Assembly (NCBI GenBank): GCA_029781115.1
Contig: JAKOXG010000006.1
Span: 62,001 to 126,000, forward strand
Reading direction: 5' to 3'
Source: Candidatus Cloacimonadota bacterium
GTDB lineage: Bacteria; Cloacimonadota; Cloacimonadia; Cloacimonadales; Cloacimonadaceae
DNA length: 64,000 bases
The translations under genes were made by a program, and so were the position numbers. Positions within the stretch are counted from its first letter, which is position 1; each line of letters opens with the position of its first letter. Below the pieces are notes generated by a model. It did no database searches, was not told where the DNA came from, and saw nothing but the letters and a program-made list of their open reading frames with translations. Below, one piece after another: positions 35,467-44,066 of the stretch.

Positions 35467-36649
35467 GGCGACACCGTCTCCAAAGGCAGATGGCGATTTG
35501 TTTTTGTTGGATGGATAGAGCATGACGCTTCCCAAGTTTATTGTCATAACTATAAACGCCAATGAGTTTGCCGAAACGGGGTAATGGACGTGACTTCGAC
35601 TGGGGAGCATGAGGGATATGCTTCCGGCACAGAGCAAGAAAATACTTTGATCTTTTGAGAGCTCATAAGTCTGTCTTTCATGATGGATGCAGAGTAACTA
35701 AAGTTACTATCTCTGTCAAGTAATATTTCAAAGAAACATAGGAGAGGACTAGAAATTATGCGACATCATTGGTGTTTGAGAGTTACAAGTATTTTAAGAC
35801 TGTGGATTTGCAACATATTTAAACTGTGCATATCCCAAAAGAACGGTTCAAGTTCTTTCAGGGTAGCAAATTTGATTTCCTCTACATTGACACCACAGGT
35901 AAAGTCGGGATACATTCTCAATTCTATCAACATCAATGTACCAAATGTCATCCCGCACCCTATCCTGAGATGGGGTAATATTACTCATGCCTATTCAAAA
36001 TCGACATGAGGCAAAATATTTACTGAAGTTGTAGATAGCCTCCCAAGCCCCACCTTGCCACCATGCGACATCTGTTTTAGTAAAAAGTGGATTCCCACAA
36101 AAGAAAAACCATCATGATACAGAGACAAACCGGTGCGTTTTAAGGACAGACTCTGACAGTTTTCAGATGGCTGTAAACCATCCAAATATCACGCTCCTGA
36201 GCAGTGACAAAGCCGGCTTAAAATCAACATTTGACCCTAACCTATTAATTGGTTACCTATAACCCCCATCAACGACCCTCCTCAAATGCCCATTCCACGC
36301 GGCTTGCCAACTCCTCCCCTGCTGCCCTCCTGCTCCTCTAACAAGTAACGAGTAGGAAAGCAGGCAGTTAGGAGCAGGGGCCAAGTAGGGGCGAAAGCAC
36401 TTTTCTGAAGGTGGCAAGCCACCGCCGAAAGTCAAATGTTTCGCAAACGTCACAGGTGGAGCAAATAAAATAACGCCTACTAAAACTGTAGGAGATCAGC
36501 TTACCGATATGCGGGCAGAAAACCCCGGAAAGTCTCATGATCAGGTTCGGCATCCAAGCAGCCTGAAAAACATGTAAAAAGCGGTGGCATATCAGCCGAT
36601 TCCGGCTTATACTTTCATGTAAAGAAAATAAATATGACTGGAGGAAACA
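35467..36649. other. 1.2-kb region without a convincing gene
   Basis: Lower GC than its surroundings from about 35.65 to 36.25 kb. The interval holds GTAACT-AA-AGTTAC near 35695, a possible frameshifted gene fragment on the minus strand (35766-35988), and a strong inverted-repeat cluster at 36325-36423. A TATACT at 36608-36613 with TGGCAT 17 bp upstream is a weak candidate promoter for the cupin gene. No tRNA or other RNA gene was recognised. Confidence 0.5.
36325..36423. repeat. inverted-repeat cluster upstream of the cupin gene
   Basis: CCCTcCTGCTCCTcTAAC (36325-36342) pairs with GTTAGGAGCAGGGG (36367-36380), apart from two unpaired C. A perfect hairpin GGTGGC-AA-GCCACC follows at 36410-36423. 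Composition resembles the 3' part of the 182-bp element, but I cannot align it convincingly. Confidence 0.55.
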
Positions 36650-37045
36650 ATGAAAGTCGTCCATTACACAGAAGTTCCGTTGGAGCCGGTGAATGCAGAA
36701 GGCGCCGAAGGTGCGCAGATTCGCTGGCTGGTAGCCCAAAAGGATGGAGCGCCAAACTTTGCCCTGCGCTTGTTTGAGTTGGCTCCAGGTGGCCACACTC
36801 CGCATCACAAGCATGATTGGGAGCATGAGGCCTGGGTGGTGAGTGGAACCGGCAAACTGGTCACCGATCGGGGTGAGTTTAAGTTTGCCGAAGGTGACGC
36901 CATGTATGTGGATCCCAATATGATGCACTCTTTCCACAATACCGGAGACGGTGTGCTGAAGTTTTTGTGCATCATCCCACATGAAAAGCCGGTGGTGAAA
37001 AGAACCTTGAATCCTTTTGCCGACGGCCAAGCAAATGATTGTTAA
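36650..37045 (+). CDS. small cupin-domain protein
   Basis: A 131-residue single-domain cupin. Motif 1 is PGGHTPHHKHDWEHEAWVV, with H, H and E metal ligands. Motif 2 is EGDAMYVDPNMMHSFHNTG with the last histidine. It probably binds Fe, Mn or Zn; substrate unknown (sugar isomerases, dioxygenases and regulators all share the fold). CTGGAGG lies 6 bases before the ATG. It precedes the M42 peptidase by 12 bp and should be co-transcribed with it. Confidence 0.88.
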   Translation: MKVVHYTEVPLEPVNAEGAEGAQIRWLVAQKDGAPNFALRLFELAPGGHTPHHKHDWEHEAWVVSGTGKLVTDRGEFKFAEGDAMYVDPNMMHSFHNTGDGVLKFLCIIPHEKPVVKRTLNPFADGQANDC

Positions 37046-37057
37046 AGGAGAAACTTG

Positions 37058-38116
37058 GTGAAAGATAAAAATCTCAAATTCTTGCGTGACCTCGTCGAGG
37101 CACACAGCCCGTCAGGTTTTGAGGGTCCCGCTCAGGCGGTTGCTAGAGTCTTTATGGCCCCCTATGCGGATGAAATCACCTCCGACATCAACGGCAACCT
37201 GATAGCGCTCAAGCGTGGCAGTGGCGACCTGAAAGTGATGGTGGTTGGCCATGCTGACGAGATAGGTTTTCTGATCAATCACATAGATGAAAATGGCTAT
37301 CTCTATCTCAAACCTTTAGGCGGATTCGATGTGAACCTGCTCCCGGGTTTGAGGCTGGATATCCATCACGGAGACAGCATCGTAAGGGGCATCATCGGTC
37401 GTAAACCCATCCATATGATGCGTGGTGATGACGGTGGTGGCAAGCTCAAGATGGAAGACCTTTGGGTAGATATCGGCGCCAAAGACAAGGAAGATGCGCT
37501 CAAAAAGGTAGGCATCGGAGACACTGTCACCTATCACAGCAGTTTTGAGATGCTGAGTGACGACCTGGTGGTAACCAAGGCAACTGACAACAAGGCAGGT
37601 GTTTACGTTGCCGCCAGAGTGATGCAGGAGCTGAGCAAAAAGAAGCTGAAAGCCAGCTATTATGCCGTGTGCAGTGTGGGAGAAGAAACCACAATGAAGG
37701 GTGCCGGAACCAGTGCATTTCAGATAAAGCCAGACATCGCTATCGCGGTAGATGTGACCTTCTCGTCTGACCTCCCCGGCTCTGACAAGCGCATCTATGG
37801 CGATGTTTCTTTGGGGAAAGGCCCTACGCTCACCATAGGTGCAGCGCTGCATCCAAAGATCAAAGATCTGCTGGAGAAGGCGGCCAAGGTGAACGATATC
37901 CCTTACCAATTGGAGATTGCGCCCGCCCGAACCGGAACCGATGCCGACGCCATCCATGGCTTGGGCCCGGGTGTAGCCACGGCGGTGATCAGCATCCCAA
38001 ACCGTTATATGCACTCTCCCAACGAAGTGATCAGCCTCAGTGATCTGGAAAATGCGGTGAAGATCATCGCAGCCTTCATCTCTGATCTGGATGATAAAAT
38101 CGACCTAACTCGTTAG
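37058..38116 (+). CDS. M42-family metallo-aminopeptidase
   Basis: A 352-residue cytosolic dinuclear zinc peptidase of the glutamyl-aminopeptidase/endoglucanase (FrvX/YsdC) family. Ligand regions are VVGHADEIGFLI, TDNKAGVYVAARV, SVGEETTMKGAG and DVTFSSDLPG; PARTGTDADAIHG follows near the end. The last zinc-ligand histidine is probably in the PNRYMHSPNEV segment. I chose GTG 37058, 7 bases after GGAG; TTG 37055 is one codon earlier. These enzymes form tetrahedral dodecamers that trim peptides, which suits a protein-degrading anaerobe. A long hairpin terminator follows. Confidence 0.9.
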   Translation: MKDKNLKFLRDLVEAHSPSGFEGPAQAVARVFMAPYADEITSDINGNLIALKRGSGDLKVMVVGHADEIGFLINHIDENGYLYLKPLGGFDVNLLPGLRLDIHHGDSIVRGIIGRKPIHMMRGDDGGGKLKMEDLWVDIGAKDKEDALKKVGIGDTVTYHSSFEMLSDDLVVTKATDNKAGVYVAARVMQELSKKKLKASYYAVCSVGEETTMKGAGTSAFQIKPDIAIAVDVTFSSDLPGSDKRIYGDVSLGKGPTLTIGAALHPKIKDLLEKAAKVNDIPYQLEIAPARTGTDADAIHGLGPGVATAVISIPNRYMHSPNEVISLSDLENAVKIIAAFISDLDDKIDLTR

Positions 38117-38130
38117 TATCAAAGTATATT

Positions 38131-38181
38131 GGGTGCCTGCGGGTCAAAATAAGAGTTGACGGGCAAGCACCCTTTATTTTT
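38131..38181 (+). terminator. rho-independent terminator after the M42 peptidase
   Basis: GGGTGC pairs with GCACCC, with inner pairs TGC/GCA and GTCAA/TTGAC, then TTTATTTTT follows. It lies 14 bp past the stop. Confidence 0.8.
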
Positions 38182-38243
38182 ATGGCATTTACATTACAAA
38201 AATGCGGCTTACCATAGAGTAAGCGAGCTATAAAGGAGCACCA

Positions 38244-38420
38244 ATGGCAAAGAATAACCGCGGAAGAGGTCTCAAAAGCTTGGTGAATGCAGGCAGAGGG
38301 CAGTGCCCATCCTGTCAGCGCACCGGTGTTAAGCTCATGTATGAGATCAAAGTAGCAGATAAGACCGTCAAGGTCTGCAAAGTCTGCAGAGCAGTCCCAG
38401 CAGAAAAATTGGGCGCCTAA
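38244..38420 (+). CDS. 58-residue zinc-ribbon microprotein
   Basis: A short reading frame with an excellent ribosome site (AAAGGAGCACCA before ATG). The protein begins MAKNNRGRGLKSLVNAGRG, a basic tail, and then has CPSC near 21-24 and CKVC near 45-48, separated by a predicted beta-hairpin (KLMYEIKVADKTVKV). The spacing fits a treble-clef or zinc-ribbon fold like small ribosome- or nucleic acid-binding proteins. It lies alone between two terminators, upstream of rsmA. I do not recognise the family. Coding nature rests on the ribosome site, the paired CxxC motifs and flanking signals. Confidence 0.75.
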   Translation: MAKNNRGRGLKSLVNAGRGQCPSCQRTGVKLMYEIKVADKTVKVCKVCRAVPAEKLGA

Positions 38421-38434
38421 ACACCACATTATCG

Positions 38435-38502
38435 GGGGAACCGGCTGCATTAAAAAGGAACCTCGAACCTTATGTCCACATCTCCTTCGGTTCCCCTTTT
38501 TC
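38435..38502 (+). terminator. probable terminator after the zinc-ribbon gene
   Basis: GGGGAACCG (38435-38443) pairs with CGGTTCCCC (38488-38496), followed by TTTTT. The same 3' arm can alternatively pair imperfectly with AAAAAGGAACC at 38452, giving two competing stems. Confidence 0.65.
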
Positions 38503-38561
38503 GTTTATCCAAGTTAGCAGCTTCATTGCGGAGCTGCGCTCTTTTTTTATAGGGTAAAGTA

Positions 38562-39329
38562 GTGAAGAAACTGCATGGATTGGGTCAAAACTTCCTCACC
38601 GATGCCTCCGTGGCGGCCAAGATAGCTGCTGCTGCGCAGATTCAAGCGGGCGAAGAGGTTTGGGAAATCGGGCCAGGGATAGGGATTCTCACCCGGGAGA
38701 TCCTGGCTTATCAGCCCAAGTTGACCGCCTTTGAGCTGGATCGGAGATTGATTCCTGTGTTGAACAAGAAGTTCCCAAACCAGCTTCAGCTCATTCATGC
38801 AGACATCCTGAAGGTGGATTGGGATGAGCTTACCAAAGGCGCACCCATCAAGCTGCTCTCAAACCTTCCCTATCAGATCACATCCCCTCTTTTGGCTCTG
38901 CTTGAAAAGCACTATAACAGCTTTAGCACCATAGTGTTGATGCTGCAAAAAGAGGTGGGACAGCGTTTGGCGGCTGAGGCCGGCAGCAAGGCTTATGGAG
39001 CCATCACTTTGAGGATGAGGATAATCTTTGATATCGAGACTTTGTTTGAGGTTCCGGCAGAGCTCTTTGAACCTGTGCCCAAGGTGGATTCCGTGGTTTT
39101 GAGGTTTTCACACAGAGCAAGCAAGCCTTCACTCAAAAACCCTGAGATGTTTTATAGACTGATTCAGCTGGGATTTGCGTCCCGCAGAAAAACGCTGCGG
39201 AACAACCTCAAGTCGCACTTTTCAGCTGAGCAACTTCAACGGCTGGAAGCAGATAGCGGCATCTCGCTATCGCGCCGGGCGGAGAGCTTGAATGAGGCAG
39301 AGTTTATTACTTTGGCTGATCTGCTTTAG
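38562..39329 (+). CDS. rsmA: 16S rRNA dimethyladenosine transferase
   Basis: A 255-residue SAM-dependent methyltransferase (KsgA) that dimethylates two adjacent adenines in the 3' helix of 16S rRNA during 30S assembly. The N-terminus KKLHGLGQNFLTD, the SAM motif EIGPGIGILTREI, the acidic ELDRRL, and the catalytic NLPYQITSPL are diagnostic; the C-terminal domain has FASRRKTLRNNL. The start is GTG with a modest AGGGTAA site. Its end overlaps the next gene by 38 bp. Confidence 0.95.
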   Translation: MKKLHGLGQNFLTDASVAAKIAAAAQIQAGEEVWEIGPGIGILTREILAYQPKLTAFELDRRLIPVLNKKFPNQLQLIHADILKVDWDELTKGAPIKLLSNLPYQITSPLLALLEKHYNSFSTIVLMLQKEVGQRLAAEAGSKAYGAITLRMRIIFDIETLFEVPAELFEPVPKVDSVVLRFSHRASKPSLKNPEMFYRLIQLGFASRRKTLRNNLKSHFSAEQLQRLEADSGISLSRRAESLNEAEFITLADLL

Positions 39330-41085
39330 TCTGTCGATCACCGCTTTGACAGCGCAATCCGCCGAGCTGGAATACTATTTCCACAACTCGCGCTCTTCCA
39401 GGCTGATGGACAATCATCTGAGCTATATGCTTCAACATGCAAACAATAGAAGCATCGGCATTGAGGCAATGACGGTCAGCGACAATCGGCTGAACTTCGA
39501 CCAAAACAGCCGCCGATCCACCGTGCAGATGAAATATCTGATCCAAAGCAAACTGCTCAATCACAACATCAGCACCGGTTATGAATATCTTTACGACTCC
39601 AGCAGCCTGCAGCAGGAGCTTTCCGCATATCAAAACAGGACGGGGTTCCTGGCTTACAGAGCGGATCTGCATCTTGTGCCCGGGTTTGAGCTTGCCTTGG
39701 GCGGCAAGGCTTTTATCCGCAAAGAACAGGATAGGTATGCAGAACATCGCTTCCTGAATTCCGATGGTTCAGAACTCAATGCGGCACTGAACATCGTCTC
39801 TGAGCTGGGTGACAGCAATCTTGGCCTGAATGCCAACCTGGACGCCAAAAAGATGGATTGGGAAGCCTTCAGACAAGGCAGGGCGGGAGCTTGGTACAAC
39901 TATGATAGCAGGCGCTTTACCACACAGCAGATCGTTGCCTGGGACTATCGGGAAGATGACCTGTATGTGTTGCAAGTAGATGAAGAAAGGCAAGGAGTAG
40001 GCCAATATAGCCACAATGACAGTCAAAAGCGCAACCAGCTTTCCTGGCAGGGTGGCTTCCACTTCCACAATACAAACCTGCAAGCTTCGCTGTCAGACCA
40101 TCTTACCTTCAAGCACGTTCGTTTTGAAAACAATGCCGTTCGCTCCAATGAAGACCTGAACAACCAAGCCATCCTCAACCTCAACTATCAGCTGACCCGC
40201 TCGCTGGGGGTAAGCTCTGCCGTCACGCATAACTATGCCTTCAAAGACTTTACCTATCTGGGAAACACCCGTTCCACGGAGCTGAGGAGCGTGAGTTCAC
40301 GCTTGGCTTGGGAATATCTGCCCCTGGATACCCTCTTCGTGAGCGCATCCATAGACCTGCAACGCACCAGCTACCCACAGGATAAACATCGCTGGGATAA
40401 TGACCTACTCAACAAGCAGTTACGCCTGGGTGGCAGCTATCATTATAAACGGCGCATCCGGTTTGCAGCGCTGACGGGACTGAGCAGCAAAGAAGACGTC
40501 TATTTGGATGGCATCCTGTCTTCCAACAATAAGACGGTAAAGGGCATCTATTTGCAGCCGGAATGCGATATTCTCTTTGGCGATCGCCTGGTCTTTGCGC
40601 AGGATTACTTCATCCGGGCAGACTATACGGATTACATCTATGGAGAACGGGCCGGCAGCCTGTATCGCCAATTGGGATACCAATACAGCCTGAGATTTGA
40701 CAGCTATCCCCTGATCGCCAACAGCAACGACCCCGTGTGGATGCTGCTGCCCTATCGGCAAATTCAAGACAAAGCCATCATGATCCAAGCAAGCTTTGCC
40801 TACGAGCAAAATGACTATGCGGATAGCCGCCACGACTACTATGTCATCGGCAGCAAAAATATCCGCAAGACAGCCACCCTCACCCTCAAACGGGATATCA
40901 GCCCCATCTACGTCATCCTGGAACCGGCATATTCCTGGGGCACTTGGACACGCTATTCCATACTATTTGGTATGGCTTGGCGCTTCAACAACGAATCCAT
41001 GTTGGAATTGTCTATCAATCCCGTAGGAGATTCAGTGGAAGACTTGGACTGGAAAAGCTCAGTGAACCTGAATCTACGGTTTTGA
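39292..41085 (+). CDS. predicted outer-membrane beta-barrel protein
   Basis: A 597-residue protein with a signal peptide (LLLWLICFSLSITALTAQS) and a body of alternating polar and hydrophobic strands rich in Tyr, Asn, Arg and Asp, ending SSVNLNLRF. The terminal phenylalanine and amphipathic last strand are typical of BAM-assembled barrels. No named family is recognised. The start lies inside rsmA (38-bp overlap), so it is probably co-transcribed. It could be a porin-like or surface protein. The barrel prediction is inference from pattern alone. Confidence 0.72.
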   Translation: MRQSLLLWLICFSLSITALTAQSAELEYYFHNSRSSRLMDNHLSYMLQHANNRSIGIEAMTVSDNRLNFDQNSRRSTVQMKYLIQSKLLNHNISTGYEYLYDSSSLQQELSAYQNRTGFLAYRADLHLVPGFELALGGKAFIRKEQDRYAEHRFLNSDGSELNAALNIVSELGDSNLGLNANLDAKKMDWEAFRQGRAGAWYNYDSRRFTTQQIVAWDYREDDLYVLQVDEERQGVGQYSHNDSQKRNQLSWQGGFHFHNTNLQASLSDHLTFKHVRFENNAVRSNEDLNNQAILNLNYQLTRSLGVSSAVTHNYAFKDFTYLGNTRSTELRSVSSRLAWEYLPLDTLFVSASIDLQRTSYPQDKHRWDNDLLNKQLRLGGSYHYKRRIRFAALTGLSSKEDVYLDGILSSNNKTVKGIYLQPECDILFGDRLVFAQDYFIRADYTDYIYGERAGSLYRQLGYQYSLRFDSYPLIANSNDPVWMLLPYRQIQDKAIMIQASFAYEQNDYADSRHDYYVIGSKNIRKTATLTLKRDISPIYVILEPAYSWGTWTRYSILFGMAWRFNNESMLELSINPVGDSVEDLDWKSSVNLNLRF

Positions 41086-41155
41086 CGTAAAAAGTCCTTG
41101 ACTCAAACAGTTATATCCCCAAATGTGGCCCAAAATGTGTAAAATGAGGTTTTCT

Positions 41156-41554
41156 ATGAAACAACAGACTCATATTTTGCTGCTGCTCTTGGCTATCTTC
41201 CTTTTGGGATGTGCTTCCAGTGATGCTAATGTAGCACGCAAACCACAGACCAAGAGACCCGTCACTGAAGACGCTCAGATGGCAGGTGTCCGGGATAGGG
41301 TTAAGCTCAAACAAAGCCAGATCACCAAGATCTACACCAGAGAAACAGCCGTCTATGCAAATCAGCACGGCATGTTGGAGATCACGCTTTATATAGATGA
41401 GAAGGGCAATGTCGTGGAGGCTGAAATCACTCCCAAATCCGGACGCTTTTCCACCACCTTGATCAATAAGGTGAAGGCTGAAGTATCGCAGTGGAAGTTT
41501 CAAAACACCAAGAAGCTGATCTATACCTTCAATATCCGTCTGGCGAAGGATTGA
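41156..41554 (+). CDS. small lipoprotein with TonB-like C-terminal domain
   Basis: A 132-residue protein. The lipobox is LLGC after a hydrophobic stretch (ILLLLLAIFLLGC), predicting lipid attachment at C19. The C-terminal 80 residues (GMLEITLYIDEKGNVVEAEITP, VSQWKFQNTKKLIYTFNI) have the beta-alpha-beta pattern of TonB C-terminal/AgmX-type domains, which bind periplasmic partners. I chose ATG 41156, which follows GAGG by 6 bases and gives a clean signal. An upstream ATG at 41123 is possible. No ExbB/ExbD genes are nearby. Confidence 0.75.
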   Translation: MKQQTHILLLLLAIFLLGCASSDANVARKPQTKRPVTEDAQMAGVRDRVKLKQSQITKIYTRETAVYANQHGMLEITLYIDEKGNVVEAEITPKSGRFSTTLINKVKAEVSQWKFQNTKKLIYTFNIRLAKD

Positions 41555-41631
41555 GTGGCGCAAAAGGACATGAGTAGCCATGTTTTACATCATTTTCTAT
41601 ATTTACACGTTACATTCAAGGAGAAATAAAT

Positions 41632-42252
41632 ATGATTCTTAGCACCAAACGCCAAAAGAAAACCTTGAAACCTGTTAATTACCGCCAGAAGATTCTGGAC
41701 GCTGCCGTCAAGGTTTTCGCCAAAAAAGGATATCAAAATACCACTATGATAGATGTCGCCAGAGCTGCTAAAGTAGGTATAGGCACCTTGTACAACTACT
41801 TTAAAAACAAAGATGAGCTACTCATCACCAGTGCCGATCTGACCATCAAAACTGAGCTGGACAAGATCCGCAAAATCTGTGATAAACAGACTGATCCGAT
41901 GGATAAGATGGAAACCTACTTCGTGCAGCATGCCCTGTTACTCAGAGAAAAGCCTCACCTTGCCATCTTGTTGGTCTCAGAAGTGCGTCAGACGCAAGAT
42001 TTCTTCAAGCGCAACCCCAGCTTTAATCCTCTGAGACACTATTTAAATTTTGTGGTAGGGCTCTTTGAGGAAGCAAAACAAATCGGGCGCATCAAAGATG
42101 TGGATTCAAACGCACTTGCCATCATGGTAATAGGTGCGATGGATTTGCTGATCTGTAAGTGGCTGATAGAACCGGAAACTGTCGACTCCAAAACTATAAT
42201 CCACAATATCCGCAAGATTCTGGCTTTTGGGATCCGTCCCGAAGGGATCTAA
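41632..42252 (+). CDS. TetR-family transcriptional regulator
   Basis: A 206-residue regulator. The N-terminal helix-turn-helix is intact: RQKILDAAVKVFAKKGYQNTTMIDVARAAKVGIGTLYNYFKNKDEL spans about residues 18-63. The C-terminal ligand domain is undefined. CAAGGAG precedes the ATG. It heads a small group with an outer-membrane protein 5 bp downstream and a deacetylase, so it may control them or envelope exporters elsewhere. An inverted repeat candidate around TTTACACGTTACATT upstream is too weak to call an operator. Confidence 0.9.
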   Translation: MILSTKRQKKTLKPVNYRQKILDAAVKVFAKKGYQNTTMIDVARAAKVGIGTLYNYFKNKDELLITSADLTIKTELDKIRKICDKQTDPMDKMETYFVQHALLLREKPHLAILLVSEVRQTQDFFKRNPSFNPLRHYLNFVVGLFEEAKQIGRIKDVDSNALAIMVIGAMDLLICKWLIEPETVDSKTIIHNIRKILAFGIRPEGI

Positions 42253-42257
42253 TAACG

Positions 42258-43256
42258 TTGTTTTTGAAGGCAAAACCGGTCATCATTGCCTTGAACCTGC
42301 TCTTGATGCCGGTTCTGTTCTTTGCTGTAGAGCTCCCTTTTTATCTCGATATCAAGGGAGCAACTGCCTTGAGCTATCACCCGCAAAGGGAGCCACGCCC
42401 CTTAAAGTGGGATGAAAACTACCTGATAGACTTTGGCTTTGAAACCGTGGAATATGGCGCCTGCGATGCTCAACTGCGCCTGCAGGCATCTCAATATCTG
42501 CACCGTTATCAGCCCTATATCCATACGCTGGAAGTAGGCTATAACAAGGGTAAGCATCGTCTGGCGCTGGGAACCAATGCCATCGGAATCGGGAAGGACT
42601 ATTGGCAAAGCTCTTTCCTCATCTATCCCCACAGAAATGAATTCCTGTTTGAAAACAACCGCCTCAATGCCATTTCCTATACCTATAGGGATAGGAATGT
42701 CAGGTTGAAAGCGGCTTTGGGTGGCAACCGGCTCTCCCAGAGCATGGGCATCTTGGGGCTGGATTATAAAGGCATGCAGATAGATGTCCGCAGCACTGCA
42801 TCCGATGCACATTGGAACAACCCTTCCCTGATCAGCCATCTGGGCTTTTCGCATCAGTCTGCCCAGCTTGGCTTCAAGACTGACCTGATGCACAAGTATG
42901 TCTTTGCTTTCAGCGATCGGCCAAGTAGAAGCGAATATGCCCTTGCGGCGCAGGCAAGCTATCTGCTGCTGCCGGAAGCTACTGTCAGCCTGGCAGCCAC
43001 GCATGAACATCGGGAGTACGCACCCTTTGATGCTCAGGAATACCACCTTGCCATCAGCAAAGCTTGGAACAAGGTTACGGTATCTCCATATCTTACTTAT
43101 CGCAGCGCGGATGAGTGTCTGCAGAGCAGGCTCTTGACCACTTACGAGTTTTATCCGGATGCCCGGCTGGGTCTGGCCTATGGGATTGGCAAACCCAAAG
43201 ATAGCGATCTGTATCATGAGTTCATCCTTCAAGCTGATCTTGCTTTTGGCTTTTAG
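42258..43256 (+). CDS. predicted outer-membrane protein
   Basis: A 332-residue protein with an N-terminal signal sequence (LKAKPVIIALNLLLMPVLFFAVELP) followed by beta-strand patterns rich in Tyr, Arg and His, ending FILQADLAFGF with a terminal Phe as in outer-membrane barrels. No canonical ATG lies where the signal begins: candidates are TTG 42258, TTG 42264 and ATG 42306, the last of which would cut the signal. The frame is also open upstream inside the TetR gene. It overlaps the deacetylase start by 41 bp. Role unknown. Confidence 0.68.
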   Translation: MFLKAKPVIIALNLLLMPVLFFAVELPFYLDIKGATALSYHPQREPRPLKWDENYLIDFGFETVEYGACDAQLRLQASQYLHRYQPYIHTLEVGYNKGKHRLALGTNAIGIGKDYWQSSFLIYPHRNEFLFENNRLNAISYTYRDRNVRLKAALGGNRLSQSMGILGLDYKGMQIDVRSTASDAHWNNPSLISHLGFSHQSAQLGFKTDLMHKYVFAFSDRPSRSEYALAAQASYLLLPEATVSLAATHEHREYAPFDAQEYHLAISKAWNKVTVSPYLTYRSADECLQSRLLTTYEFYPDARLGLAYGIGKPKDSDLYHEFILQADLAFGF

Positions 43257-43944
43257 CCTTCTGTTGGGCTCCTGCACCGTGGTTGAGGTGACGGATAGCC
43301 CCCTGATCATCTGCCTAAACTTCGATGATGGTTACCGGGATGTGTATCAAAACGCCCTGCCTATTCTGGATCGCTTTGGCATCAAGGCTACCTGCTTTAT
43401 CAATTCCGGCTCCATCGGCAAGCCCATCCTCATGAGCTGGGAAGAGCTGAGCGAGCTGCAAGACACCTATGGATGGGAGATTGGAGGCCATGGATACAGC
43501 CACGCAAACTTCTCTGAACTAAGCTTTGAGGAAGCGAGAAGGGAGATAGAAGAGGACTGGAGCCTCCTGCGTGAGAAGGGATTCAGTCCCAAAAGCTTTG
43601 CCCTGCCCTATGGCATCTGCCCGCATGAGTATCTTAGCCTCATCAAAGCCAGATACCAAAACATCCGCAGCACCAACGACCTTGCCATGCACAGGCCCAT
43701 AGACAGGCTGAACCTGAGCTACTACCCTTATCATTACGGCTGGACAGCCCAAAGAGTCAAGGATCGTATCCTGCAAGCCATGGCAGATAAGGAAGCTTTG
43801 CTCATCATCGGCTTCCATCAGGTGGGCTTTACCGACAACTGGCAAGATTGCCACCCTGAGATCTTGGAGCAGATCTGTGCATTCATCCGAGAGAAAGGGC
43901 TGAAAACCATGACCCTCAAAGACGCCATGAAAGAGTTTTACTAA
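43216..43944 (+). CDS. polysaccharide deacetylase-family lipoprotein
   Basis: A 242-residue NodB-homology protein. The signal ends in the lipobox LLGSC. The metal triad is in CLNFDDGYRD (two Asp) and GGHGYSHANFS (H-x3-H), ALPYGICP is the substrate-side motif, and IIGFHQVG supplies the late histidine. It should act in the periplasm or outer membrane on an N-acetylated glycan such as peptidoglycan or exopolysaccharide. I chose ATG 43216, which gives the signal directly. The preceding reading frame overlaps it, implying coupling. Confidence 0.85.
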   Translation: MSSSFKLILLLAFSLLLGSCTVVEVTDSPLIICLNFDDGYRDVYQNALPILDRFGIKATCFINSGSIGKPILMSWEELSELQDTYGWEIGGHGYSHANFSELSFEEARREIEEDWSLLREKGFSPKSFALPYGICPHEYLSLIKARYQNIRSTNDLAMHRPIDRLNLSYYPYHYGWTAQRVKDRILQAMADKEALLIIGFHQVGFTDNWQDCHPEILEQICAFIREKGLKTMTLKDAMKEFY

Positions 43945-44066
43945 AGCCGCAATCCACTATCAGGCCAACCCTTAATGGGCATCTTGTCCAAGTGCATAAA
44001 AGATTTTACTTGTCTGATTTGGGGCTTTGAAAAAGATTGTAAAAAAACATATCTAAGAGGAAAAAC

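Noticed and set aside
36368-37105. 245-codon minus-strand frame
   Set aside because: It lies antisense to the cupin gene, which has conserved metal motifs and a ribosome site; the remainder covers the hairpin cluster.
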